Below, piece after piece: positions 35,656-44,091 of a DNA stretch of 64,000 nucleotides. How positions within the stretch are numbered: position 1 is the stretch's first letter; every line of letters starts with the position of its first letter. This DNA is from Sandaracinus amylolyticus (lineage in GTDB: Bacteria; Myxococcota_A; Polyangia; Polyangiales; Sandaracinaceae): contig NZ_CP011125.1 in the NCBI RefSeq assembly GCF_000737325.1, positions 7,316,001 to 7,380,000 of the forward strand, written 5' to 3'. The position numbers were made by a program, and so were the translations under genes. Under the pieces are notes generated by a model. The model saw only the letters and a list, made by a program, of their open reading frames with translations. It was not told the origin of the DNA and ran no database searches.

Positions 35656-35693
35656 GATCTTCGTTCGCGCGCTACACGGCCGGAACGAAGATC
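35656..35693. promoter_or_regulatory. Inverted repeat upstream of SIMPL lipoprotein gene
   Basis: GATCTTCGTTC (35656-35666) and GAACGAAGATC (35683-35693) form a perfect 11-bp inverted repeat with a 16-nt spacer. It is notably AT-rich for this genome and lies 66 nt before the next start. It could be an operator, or the terminator of the serine deaminase gene. Confidence 0.5.
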
Positions 35694-35759
35694 TTGGGTG
35701 CGTGAAGCCCCGTGATCGCGGGCACGTCCATCACCGCGACCTTCGAAGGAGGCCCCATC

Positions 35760-36488
35760 GTGGATCGCGCTCTGATCGTTCTGCTCGTGGTCGTGTCGTT
35801 CGCGTGCGTCGCGTGTGGAGGCTCGCTCCGCTCCGGCGAGACGCTCGTGCTGCGCGAGAGCGAGCACGGGATCCTGGTGTCGGAGGAGGGCGAGGCCGAG
35901 GCGCGGCCCGATCGCGCTCGATTCCACGTCGGCGTCGAGGCGCGCCGCCCGACCGTCGCCGAGGCGCGCGACGCGGCGGCCGACGCGCAGCGCCGCGTGC
36001 TCGACGCGCTGCGCGCGAACGGCATCGGCGACGAGGACGTGCAGACGGACCAGCTGTCCGTGAATCCCGAGTACGAGTACACGGACCAGGGCCAGCGACT
36101 GCTCGGCTACACGGTGCGCAACGCGGTGCACGTGCGCGTGACCGACGTGTCGCGGCTCTCGGCGACGATCGACGCCGCGGTCGGCGCGGGCGGTGATCTG
36201 ACGCGCCTCGACGGCATCCAGTTCGAGGTGTCGGATCCCTCCGAGGTGCGCGCGCGGGCGCGCGAGCAGGCGATGCAGCGCGCGCGTGCGACGGCGGAGC
36301 AGCTCGCGCGGCTCGCGGGCGTCGAGCTCGGTGAGCCGATCGCGATCGAAGAGGTCGTGCAGCACGACGGACCGCGCCCGCTGATGATGGAGGCGCGCAT
36401 GGCCGCCGACACCGCGCAGGCGACGCCGATCGAGCCCGGCGTGACGCGCACGACCGTGCAGCTCCGCGTGCGCTGGTCGACGCACTGA
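35760..36488 (+). CDS. SIMPL domain (DUF541) lipoprotein
   Basis: GTG 35760 is preferred to the GTG at 35712 because AAGGAGG lies 8 nt upstream and the protein then begins with a signal peptide and lipobox ACVAC (Cys about 18). The mature part shows SIMPL features: an N-terminal GEAEARPDRARFHVGVEAR, long helix TVAEARDAAADAQRRVLDAL, and later VSDPSEVRARAREQAMQRAR with the C-terminal strand VTRTTVQLRVRWST. The family (Omp28/YggE-like) is periplasmic or membrane-associated and linked to stress resistance; the molecular role is unclear. Confidence 0.8.
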   Translation: MDRALIVLLVVVSFACVACGGSLRSGETLVLRESEHGILVSEEGEAEARPDRARFHVGVEARRPTVAEARDAAADAQRRVLDALRANGIGDEDVQTDQLSVNPEYEYTDQGQRLLGYTVRNAVHVRVTDVSRLSATIDAAVGAGGDLTRLDGIQFEVSDPSEVRARAREQAMQRARATAEQLARLAGVELGEPIAIEEVVQHDGPRPLMMEARMAADTAQATPIEPGVTRTTVQLRVRWSTH

Positions 36489-36498
36489 AGGCTCTCTC

Positions 36499-36533
36499 GC
36501 GCGCGTCGCGATCGGACACGACGCGATGCGCGC
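36499..36533. terminator. Hairpin between convergent genes
   Basis: GCGCGCGTCGCG (36499-36510) pairs with CGCGATGCGCGC (36522-36533), 12 pairs with one G-U, loop 11 nt. It lies 10 nt after the SIMPL stop, before the convergent ABC ATPase gene. Confidence 0.5.
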
Positions 36534-36576
36534 GGCGCCGCGGTACCTCGAGCTCTACGGGGTCGAGCGCGCGTGA

Positions 36577-37356
36577 TCAGCGCGTGATCGCGAGGCCGTA
36601 TCGACCCGACTCGCGGTGGAGCGTGCAACGCGCGCCGAACGCGGCGCTCAGCGTCTCGCTCGTGAGCGCACGATCGATCGGGCCGCTCGCGACGGCGCGT
36701 CCTTCTCGCAGCACGAGCGCGTGAGTGACGAAGCGCGGGATCTCCTCGACGTGGTGCGTGACCACGAGCGTCGTCGGTCCGCTCTCGCCGACGAGCCGCT
36801 CGACGTCGTCGAGGAAGCGCTCGCGCGCCACGGGATCCAGCGAGACGCACGGCTCGTCGAGCACCAGCAGATCGGGCGCGCCGACGAGCGCGCGCGCGAT
36901 GAGCACGCGCTGTCGCTCTCCTTGCGAGAGACGCCCGTACGGACGCCCGGCGAGCGACTCCGCGCGCAGTCGCGCGAGCGCCTCGCGGCCGCGACGTCGA
37001 TCCTCGTCGTCGTAGGCGCGCCACGGACCGATCATCGCGTAGAGCCCCGACGCCGCGACCTCCTCCGCGACGTCCTCGGGACGCAGCCACGCCCCGAGCG
37101 TCGCGCTCACGACGCCCATGCGCCGCTTCATCGCGGTCGTGTCGCAGCGCCCGTACGTCTCGCCGAGCACGCGCACCACGCCCTCGGTGGGCCACGCGTA
37201 TGCGGTCAGGATCGCGAGCAGCGAGCTCTTCCCCGCGCCGTTGGGCCCGAGGATCACCCAGTGCTCGCCGCGCGCGATGGTGAGCCGGACGTCGTCGAGC
37301 ACGACGCGCCCTTCGCGCTCCCAGCGCGCGACGTCCATCTCGAGGATCGCCGACAT
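36577..37356 (-). CDS. ABC transporter ATP-binding protein
   Basis: 259 residues. It shows Walker A GPNGAGKSS (about 39-47), signature LSQGERQR (about 146-153), Walker B LLVLDEP (about 165-171) and the switch His in LVVTHH. ATG 37356 gives a standard N terminus; the frame upstream is Arg-rich noise. No permease gene is adjacent, so it may work with a distant partner or be a non-transport ABC ATPase (ModF/PhnC-like by overall look). Substrate unknown. Confidence 0.82.
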   Translation of the reverse strand: MSAILEMDVARWEREGRVVLDDVRLTIARGEHWVILGPNGAGKSSLLAILTAYAWPTEGVVRVLGETYGRCDTTAMKRRMGVVSATLGAWLRPEDVAEEVAASGLYAMIGPWRAYDDEDRRRGREALARLRAESLAGRPYGRLSQGERQRVLIARALVGAPDLLVLDEPCVSLDPVARERFLDDVERLVGESGPTTLVVTHHVEEIPRFVTHALVLREGRAVASGPIDRALTSETLSAAFGARCTLHRESGRYGLAITR

Positions 37357-37435
37357 GCGCCGCGCTATCCGCCGTCGACGGTGCGCGCGCAAGCGGGCGC
37401 GCGGGGCGTGGACACCCCGCGCGCGCCGCAGTGGG

Positions 37436-38116
37436 TCAGTCGCAGGGGAAGCAGCCCGCGGGGCCGTCCGGCGACTCGTAGCAAGCGGCGACGGTCGCTT
37501 CCTCGGCCGGGCTCAGCGCTGCGAGGCACGCGTCGAGCGACGCGAGCGCGAAGTCGCACGAGCTGGCGGAGCCGCCCGCGATGCACTCGTCGACGTACGC
37601 GTCGACCTGCGACTCGCAGACGAGCGAGAAGCAGTGCATCTCCTGGTACGCGACGCAGCCGCCGCAATCCATCGGAGTGTTCACCCGCGCCGAGCCGATG
37701 TAGTAGGACGTGCCGGGCGTCGTGTCGCCGGCGACCGCCGCGTTCCGGCACGACTGCGTGGTGCACGCGCGGTACGCGGCGCCGGTCGCCGAGCTACAGC
37801 GCGGCAGGCACGCCGCCGTGAGCGGCCCGAAGCTCCCGACGGGCACGTAGAGCACGCAGTCGCCGCCCACCGCTCCGGCGTCTCGACCACACGCGCCCGC
37901 GTCGGGCGGCGTGGGCGACGCGTCGATGCGACCGTCGGCGTCCGTCGTCGATCCATCGCTCGGCGTCGACGCGTCGTCCGAGCTCCCCGCGTCGTGCGCT
38001 CCCGAGTCGAAACGAGCGCCGCCGTCGCTTGGCCGCGAGCCTGGTTCGTCGTCTCCACAGCCCGCACCCATCGCCACGAGCACCATCGCGAGCCCGATCA
38101 CGCTTGCGTTCCGCAT
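37436..38116 (-). CDS. Cys-rich lipoprotein with Asp/Ser linker
   Basis: 226 residues with lipobox GAGC (Cys 20) and a 55-residue Asp/Ser/Gly/Ala linker. A compact domain follows with about 14 cysteines, including the pairs ACGRDAG...GDCVL, CLPRCSS, DCGGC, and the C terminus CFPCD. The helix CFSLVCESQVDAYVDECIAG is reminiscent of Cys-stabilised helical bundles. It is not matched to a named family. A secreted surface protein by its tether. Confidence 0.65.
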   Translation of the reverse strand: MRNASVIGLAMVLVAMGAGCGDDEPGSRPSDGGARFDSGAHDAGSSDDASTPSDGSTTDADGRIDASPTPPDAGACGRDAGAVGGDCVLYVPVGSFGPLTAACLPRCSSATGAAYRACTTQSCRNAAVAGDTTPGTSYYIGSARVNTPMDCGGCVAYQEMHCFSLVCESQVDAYVDECIAGGSASSCDFALASLDACLAALSPAEEATVAACYESPDGPAGCFPCD

Positions 38117-38207
38117 CGCTCCTCCTCCAGCCGCGACGTCGCGGCGGCGCGATGGTAGAGGGCGCTCGGCGTCCGCGGGAGGAGAAAAGTTGCGGTGTCA
38201 GCGGCGC

Positions 38208-39545
38208 TCATCCACGCACGAAGCGCACACGCGACGACGCGTCGGGGTGACGCAGCGGCAGGTGTCGGACGCGCGGAAAACGTCCGTCGAGCGCGAGGCG
38301 CGCGCCGCGCGCACGGAGCGCACGCGCGAGGATCACGGACGTCTGCACGACCTCGAGCCACGCGACGTGGTACCCGAGGCAGAAGTGCGGGCCCGCGCCG
38401 AACTGCACGAGCTCGAGCGCGGTCGGCGGCGCCGTCTTGCCCATCCAGCGCTCGGGCACGAACGAGTCGGGATCCTCGTAGGTGCGCGGGCTGCGCGAGA
38501 GGAGCTCGATCGAGATCGCGACGATGCTCCCGGCCGGCACCCGTCGTCCCGCGATCTCGAGATCGACGACCGCGCGACGCGCGTCGCGCGCCACCGGCGG
38601 CTGCAAGCGGAGCACCTCGCGGAAGAGCGCCTCGGCGAAGCGGAACGCGCGGAGATCGCCCGGCGCGCGCGGCACGTCGGTCGCCTCGCTCTGCAGCCGC
38701 TCGAGCAACGAAGGAGACTCCGCGAGGTACGCGATGAGCCACGCGATCACCGTCGCGGTCGTCTCGTGCCCGGCGAGGATCAGCAGGCGCAAGTTGTCGA
38801 GGAGCTCGGCATCGGCGAGCGGCTCGCCGTGCTCGTCCTTCGCGCGCGAGAGCTGGGCGAGAACCGTGGTGTCGCTCCCGGCGCGCGCCTCGCGCACCAA
38901 CGCGCCGATGCGCTCGTCGAGACGCGCCTTCGCCGTGAGCCCACGTCGGCGCGGCGTGCCCGGGAGGTCGAGCGGGACGCCGAGCGCGAGGAGCATGTGG
39001 TCCTCGTAGTCGCGCCTCCACACGTCGAGGTCGCGCTCCGGCACGCCGAGCATGCGCAGGATGAGCGCGAGCACGAGCTCACGCGTCGACGCGAGCGTCG
39101 TGATCACGCCGCGATCGATCCACTCGTGCACGTGACGCTCGATGACGTCGGCGAAGAGCGAGCCCACCCGCGCCGCGGAGAGCCCGCCCGGCGTGAACGC
39201 GGGGCCCATCACCGAGCGCGCGTGGCGGTGCGGCTTGCCGTCGAGCGTGATGACGCTGCGCCCGAAGAGATCGGGCAGCGTCTCGCCGACGTAGTCGGAG
39301 CTCGTCTGCACGTTCTTGAAGAGGTCGAACGACTCGGGCGAGAGGCAGCGGAGCTGCCACCGGCCGAACCCGGTGTCGGTCCAGTAGAGCGGGCCGACCT
39401 CGCGCTCCGCGATGCGATCGAGCCCGAGGGGATCGCTCGCGAGCGCGGGCAGATGACCGAGCGCCGGGAACGCACCGCGGAACACGGGCAACCCAGCGCG
39501 CTCGTGTGTCCGCCGCGCGAGGGGATTGAGGATCGGACCGGACAT
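38208..39545 (-). CDS. Cytochrome P450
   Basis: 445 residues from ATG 39545 (an ATG 9 nt upstream is also possible). P450 landmarks are in order: the I-helix AGHETTA with the oxygen-activating Glu/Thr pair, the K-helix EVLRLQPP (ExxR), the PERWMG meander region and the heme-binding loop FGAGPHFCLG with the axial Cys. It is soluble, bacterial class I type, so it needs separate ferredoxin and reductase, and none is adjacent. The substrate is unknown; the neighbouring MAPEG protein hints at lipid or xenobiotic metabolism only by proximity. Confidence 0.88.
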   Translation of the reverse strand: MSGPILNPLARRTHERAGLPVFRGAFPALGHLPALASDPLGLDRIAEREVGPLYWTDTGFGRWQLRCLSPESFDLFKNVQTSSDYVGETLPDLFGRSVITLDGKPHRHARSVMGPAFTPGGLSAARVGSLFADVIERHVHEWIDRGVITTLASTRELVLALILRMLGVPERDLDVWRRDYEDHMLLALGVPLDLPGTPRRRGLTAKARLDERIGALVREARAGSDTTVLAQLSRAKDEHGEPLADAELLDNLRLLILAGHETTATVIAWLIAYLAESPSLLERLQSEATDVPRAPGDLRAFRFAEALFREVLRLQPPVARDARRAVVDLEIAGRRVPAGSIVAISIELLSRSPRTYEDPDSFVPERWMGKTAPPTALELVQFGAGPHFCLGYHVAWLEVVQTSVILARALRARGARLALDGRFPRVRHLPLRHPDASSRVRFVRG

Positions 39546-39625
39546 GCGCGGCATCGCAGCAGTGATCGCGCGCGATCGCAAGGAACGTGTGCGCGCTCGG
39601 CGCTTCGGCGAGCATCGCCGCACCG

Positions 39626-40045
39626 ATGAGCCCCACGCTGCTGCGACCCGCGATCGCCCTCGTCCTCTGGACCTTCGTGATGTGGACCTGGATGTACCTG
39701 ACCCGCCTCCCCGCGATCCGTCGTGCCGGGATGCAGCTCGACCCGAACGCGCCACGCGGCGAGCAGATGTCCACGCTGCCGCCCTCCGTGCGCTGGAAGG
39801 CCGACAACTACAATCATCTGTTCGAGCAGCCCACGCTCTTCTACGCGACCGCGATCTCGCTCGCGGTGATGGGCGTCGAGGGCGTCGTCGACGCCGCGCT
39901 CGCATGGGCGTACGTCGCGCTGCGCGTCGCGCACAGCGTCTTCCAGGCGACGGTGAACAAGATCGAAGTCCGGTTCGTGCTCTTCGTCGTCTCGTCGCTC
40001 GTGCTGCTCGCGCTCGCGATCCGCGCGGCCGTGCTGCTCTGGTGA
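39626..40045 (+). CDS. MAPEG family membrane protein
   Basis: 139 residues from ATG 39626; an upstream in-frame GTG at 39587 would add 13 residues with no gain. Four hydrophobic segments are present (about 8-27, 66-87, 88-105 and 116-136). The conserved MAPEG stretch DNYNHLFEQPTLFYATAISL (about 60-80) carries the Asn/Glu-Gln-Pro motif that binds glutathione in eukaryotic members, and RVAHSVFQATVNKIEVRFVL follows. The family includes glutathione transferases and leukotriene synthases. It is divergent from the P450 gene. Confidence 0.82.
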   Translation: MSPTLLRPAIALVLWTFVMWTWMYLTRLPAIRRAGMQLDPNAPRGEQMSTLPPSVRWKADNYNHLFEQPTLFYATAISLAVMGVEGVVDAALAWAYVALRVAHSVFQATVNKIEVRFVLFVVSSLVLLALAIRAAVLLW

Positions 40046-40092
40046 ACGAGTCGGACGAGGAGGACCTCGCGGCCCTCCTCGTCCTCCTCGCG

Positions 40093-42144
40093 TCATGCCT
40101 TGGCGATCGCCTTCGCGACCAGGCTCTCCGGCACCGCCGCGTAGCCCTCGAGGCGCATCGACGCGGTTCCGCGTCCCTGCGTCAGCGAGCGCAGCGCCGC
40201 GACGTACCCGGCGAGCTCCGCGAGCGGCGCGAGCGCGCGCACGCGACGCGCATCGCCCTCGCCCTCGAGCGCGACCACGCGACCGCGACGCGCGCCTAGG
40301 TCGCCGATCACGCTGCCCACCGCGCCTTCCGGCACGTCGATCTCGAGCTCCATCACCGGCTCGAGCAACACGGGCCCCGCGAGCGGCATGATCTCGCGGA
40401 ACGCGCGCTCGGCGCAGATCTGGAACGCGAGCTCGCTCGAGTCGTTCGAGTGGAACGACCCGCCGAGCAACGTGAAGACGACGTCGACGACGGGACTGCC
40501 CGAGAGCACGCCCGAGGTCGCCGCGAGACGGACGCCCTTCTCGACGCCCGACACGTACTGCGCGGGGATCTCGCCGCCGCGCACCTGATCGACGAACACG
40601 ACGCCCGTGCCGCGCGCGCCGGGCTCGAGCCGCACGCGCACGTGCGCGTACTGACCCGGACCGCCGCTCATCTTCACGTGCTTCGTCTCGTGCTCGGCCA
40701 CGCGCGAGACGGTCTCGCGATAGGCCACGCGCGGCGCCGAGGCGCGCACCTTCACGCGGTGCGTCGTCTCGAGCCGTTCGACCGCGATCTGGAGGTGCAG
40801 CTCGCCCATGCCCGAGAGCGTGGTCTCGCCGGTCTCCGGATCGGTGCGCAGGCGCAGCGAGGGATCTTCGCTGCACAAGCGGTGCAGCGCAGTCCCCATG
40901 CGATCGCGATCGCCGCGCGTCGTCGGCTCGAGCGCGACGGTGATCACCGGCGCCGGCGCGTCGATCGCCTCGAGGACGATCTCCGCCGCCGGATCGCACA
41001 GCGTCTCACCGCTCGCGATCGATCCGCCGAGCACCGCTGCGATGCCGCCCGCGCGCACCTCCTCGACGTCCTCGACGGACGCCGCGAACACACGCACGAG
41101 CCGGCCGATCCGCACGCGCTCGCCACGAGGCGCGAGACGCACGGGATCACCGCGTCGCATCGTCCCCGAGTACACGCGCACGAACGCGCGCTGCCCCCAG
41201 TCGTCGTGCACGACCTTGAAGCAGAGCGCGGCCAGCGCCGCATCCTCGGACGGAGGGCGCTCCTCGCCGTCACGACCGCGCACCGGAGGCCGATCCGCGG
41301 GCGAAGGCAGGAGCGCGATCATGGCATCGAGCAGCGGCTGCACGCCCTTGTTGGCGTACGCCGCGCCCGCGAGCACCGGCACGAACGAGCGCGTCGCCGT
41401 GCCACGACGCAGCGCGCGCACGAACGTCGCATCGTCCGCGTCACCGCGCTCGACGTAGGCCTCGGCGAAGCCGGGATCCACGTCGGCGCAGAGATCGACG
41501 AGGCGCGCGCGTGCACGCTCCGCGACGTCGACGAGCGCGCCCGAGAGCGCGACCTCGTCGAACGCACGACCGTCTCCTTCGCCGCGCCAGATCAGCGCGC
41601 GACGTCGGATCGGATCGACGACGCCGACGAAGTCCTCGCCCTCGCCGATCGGCAGCGCGATCGGCGCCACACGAGCACCGAGGCGCGCTTCGATCGACGC
41701 GAGCGCGCGCTCGAAGCTCGCGCCCGGACGATCGAGCTTGTTGACGAAGACGATCCGCGGCACGTCGTGCCGGTCCGCCTGTCGCCACACCGTCTCGGTC
41801 TGCGGCTGCACGCCCGCGACCGCGTCGATCACCACGACCGCGCCGTCGAGCACGCGAAGGCTGCGCTCGACCTCGATGCCGAAGTCGACGTGGCCCGGCG
41901 TGTCGATCAGCTGGATCCGGTGATCGCGCCAGTCGCAGGTGATCGCCGCGGCCTGGATGGTGATGCCGCGCGCGCGCTCCGAGGGCTCGGAGTCGGTGGT
42001 CGTGGTGCCGTGGTGCACCTCGCCGATCGTGTGGATCCGCCCCGTGTAGAAGAGGATCCGCTCGGTCAGCGTGGTCTTTCCGGCGTCGACGTGCGCGACG
42101 ATTCCGACGTTGCGCAGTCGTTCGATGGGGAGATGACGGAGCAT
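40093..42144 (-). CDS. fusA: Translation elongation factor G, second-copy type
   Basis: 683 residues. ATG 42144 gives MLRHLPIERLRNVGIVAHVD, the standard EF-G start; ATG 42165 is possible. GTPase motifs are AHVDAGKTT, DTPGHVDF and NKLD. The switch I region keeps RGITIQAA, and the following domains match EF-G (domain II GTMRRGDPVRLAP; domain IV GGEIPAQYVSGVEKG; domain V). It has the domain order of canonical EF-G rather than TetM. No ribosomal protein or EF-Tu genes are adjacent, so this is probably a paralogue (EFG II-like) rather than the housekeeping fusA of the str operon. Confidence 0.82.
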   Translation of the reverse strand: MLRHLPIERLRNVGIVAHVDAGKTTLTERILFYTGRIHTIGEVHHGTTTTDSEPSERARGITIQAAAITCDWRDHRIQLIDTPGHVDFGIEVERSLRVLDGAVVVIDAVAGVQPQTETVWRQADRHDVPRIVFVNKLDRPGASFERALASIEARLGARVAPIALPIGEGEDFVGVVDPIRRRALIWRGEGDGRAFDEVALSGALVDVAERARARLVDLCADVDPGFAEAYVERGDADDATFVRALRRGTATRSFVPVLAGAAYANKGVQPLLDAMIALLPSPADRPPVRGRDGEERPPSEDAALAALCFKVVHDDWGQRAFVRVYSGTMRRGDPVRLAPRGERVRIGRLVRVFAASVEDVEEVRAGGIAAVLGGSIASGETLCDPAAEIVLEAIDAPAPVITVALEPTTRGDRDRMGTALHRLCSEDPSLRLRTDPETGETTLSGMGELHLQIAVERLETTHRVKVRASAPRVAYRETVSRVAEHETKHVKMSGGPGQYAHVRVRLEPGARGTGVVFVDQVRGGEIPAQYVSGVEKGVRLAATSGVLSGSPVVDVVFTLLGGSFHSNDSSELAFQICAERAFREIMPLAGPVLLEPVMELEIDVPEGAVGSVIGDLGARRGRVVALEGEGDARRVRALAPLAELAGYVAALRSLTQGRGTASMRLEGYAAVPESLVAKAIAKA

Positions 42145-42536
42145 GGAAGTCTCGATTCCGAACATCGACGGACGAGTCCGTCGCCGCGCGAGGGTGCCAG
42201 TCTGCATGGCAGTCGCGCAGAGGGGAACATCGACGCTCGCCCGCGAGGGCTCGAGCGAGCGAGGCTCGGTCGCGGCACCGCGTACGCGGCCGCCAGCGGC
42301 GTGATCACGACGGAACGCGCGTCCTCGAGCGCGCTCGTCCACGCCGCGGGCGAGCCCGCGCCGCGGTCAGAGCGACTCGGCGTCGCGACCGTAGAACGCC
42401 GTCACGCGCACGCACACGCGCACGACGGCGCGCGTGCGAGAGCACGCGAGGCGCAGCATCGTGGAGTCGGTACGCATGACGTCGCCAGTGATGCGCGCCA
42501 GTCGCGTCGCGCGCAAGCACGGAGTCGATCTCGCCC
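42145..42536. other. Intergenic region upstream of EF-G paralogue
   Basis: The 392 nt between the glycine-rich lipoprotein gene stop and the EF-G start show no frame with convincing coding content. There is one AT-poor inverted pattern, GCCCGCGAGGGCTCGAGCGAGC, near 42236. Nothing else is seen. Confidence 0.4.
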
Positions 42537-43976
42537 TCACGAGCGTGTGCGCATTCCGACGGTCGTGAGCTCGGTCGCGCGAGACGGATAGAACGTCGCG
42601 GGCTCGTAGCTCTCGTCACCGCGCGTCGTGACGATGCGGATGCGCCCCGCGCCCCCGCCTCCTCCGCCGGCGCGATCCGCGTCGCCACCGCGCTGCGCGA
42701 CCCCGCTGGGATCCGCGCCCGCGCCGCCGCCTCCACCGGCTCCCTCCGCGTCGGCGCCGCGCGCCGGCGGCGCGCGCGATCCGTCGTACGTCGCGCCGTG
42801 GCCGCCGCTCTCGTCGCAGTCTTCGCAGCGCGCTCCGCGTCCGCCTGCGCCGCCGAGCGCGGAGAGCCTTCCACGAATCGTGATCACGTCGGACTCGAGC
42901 AGGATCGCGCCGCCCGAGCCGCCGCCTCCACCCGCGCCCGCGCGACGACCGCGCATCGAGGTCCCGCCTGCGCCGCCCTCGCCCGACGCGTCGATCGCAC
43001 CACCGACGTCGATGCGCGTCGCGCTCGTGATCTGGATCCCGCCGCCGCCGTGACCACCTCGACCCCCAGCGCCGTGCGTGCCCGCGCCCCCGCCGCCGCC
43101 CGAGCCCGCGCACAACGGAACGAGCTTCTCGTCGCACCACACCACGCCGCCGCGGCCGCCGAACGCGCCGAGATCGCCGCTTCCCCCCGCACCTCCCGCG
43201 CTTCCGAGCGCGCCACCACCGCCACCGCCGCGATCGGTCCCGAAGCTCGCGAGCGTGCCCCCGGCGCCACCGCCCGCTCCGCCTCCGTCCCGCTGGTCGC
43301 CGTAGCCACCCCACGCGCCGCCCGGTCCCGGCCCGTCGATCCCCGCGCTCACCGAGATCCGACCGTCGACGATCACGTCACCCGCGGAGATCACGATGAG
43401 CGCGCGCGTGGCGCCGCGCAGGCCGGCGAGCACGCCGCCGATCTCGACGTGGAGCGAGCCGACGACGAACACGCCGTACTCCGCCACCTGCTCGTAACGA
43501 ACTCCCTGCGCGACGCCCGTGCCCGGGCCGCGCATGACGTAGGGCTCGCTCGTCACGGTCGGGCGCACGACGATCGCGCCGGTGTCGGGATCCACGGTCC
43601 ACGTCTCGTCGCTCCGCACGCGGAGCGCGGCGCGGCCATCGTCGAAGGACACTGCGCCTCCCACGTTGCTCGGCACGACGGGGTCGTGTCCCGCGTCGCT
43701 CTCGTGACGTGCATCGACCGGCTCGGGCGCGTCGAGCGGCGCGCTCGCGTCGAGCGGCGCGTTGGCGTCGAGCGGCGCGTTCGCGTCGAGCGGCGCGCTC
43801 GCATCGATCGCGCTGCCGGCGTCGGGGCTCGGATCGAGGCGCACCACGCAGAGGTCGCGCGCCTCGTCGCAGACCCAACCTTCGATGCATGGGCAACGCC
43901 GCCCTTCGAGGGCGATCGGGTCGAGCACGCAACCCACGAGCGCAGCGCTCGTCGCGAAGATCAAGCAGCGGACCAC
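42537..43976 (-). CDS. Glycine-rich secreted lipoprotein
   Basis: About 480 residues. GTG 43976 is chosen because it puts the signal peptide and lipobox AALVGC at the N terminus; the frame itself opens at ATG 44048. A Cys motif (CPCIEGWVCDEARDLC) follows the lipid Cys. A linker with the tandem unit APLDAN/S (18-bp DNA repeats near 43735-43800) leads to a beta-rich domain (about 130-230). The last 250 residues hold long Gly runs with Gly-Gly-Ala-Gly (GGAGGGAGGT) interrupted by short strands (IQITSATRIDVGGAIDASGE), as in glycine-rich surface proteins. No catalytic motif. Confidence 0.72.
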   Translation of the reverse strand: MVRCLIFATSAALVGCVLDPIALEGRRCPCIEGWVCDEARDLCVVRLDPSPDAGSAIDASAPLDANAPLDANAPLDASAPLDAPEPVDARHESDAGHDPVVPSNVGGAVSFDDGRAALRVRSDETWTVDPDTGAIVVRPTVTSEPYVMRGPGTGVAQGVRYEQVAEYGVFVVGSLHVEIGGVLAGLRGATRALIVISAGDVIVDGRISVSAGIDGPGPGGAWGGYGDQRDGGGAGGGAGGTLASFGTDRGGGGGGALGSAGGAGGSGDLGAFGGRGGVVWCDEKLVPLCAGSGGGGGAGTHGAGGRGGHGGGGIQITSATRIDVGGAIDASGEGGAGGTSMRGRRAGAGGGGGSGGAILLESDVITIRGRLSALGGAGGRGARCEDCDESGGHGATYDGSRAPPARGADAEGAGGGGGAGADPSGVAQRGGDADRAGGGGGGAGRIRIVTTRGDESYEPATFYPSRATELTTVGMRTRS

Positions 43977-44091
43977 GCGGTCGACATGCGCCCCGCACAC
44001 GCACCACAAGCCACCCGTCGAGGAACCACGCGCGCTTCGAGCGCGCATGCGGACGCTCGACCGGCGGTCGCCGTTCGGATAGTCTCAGCGT

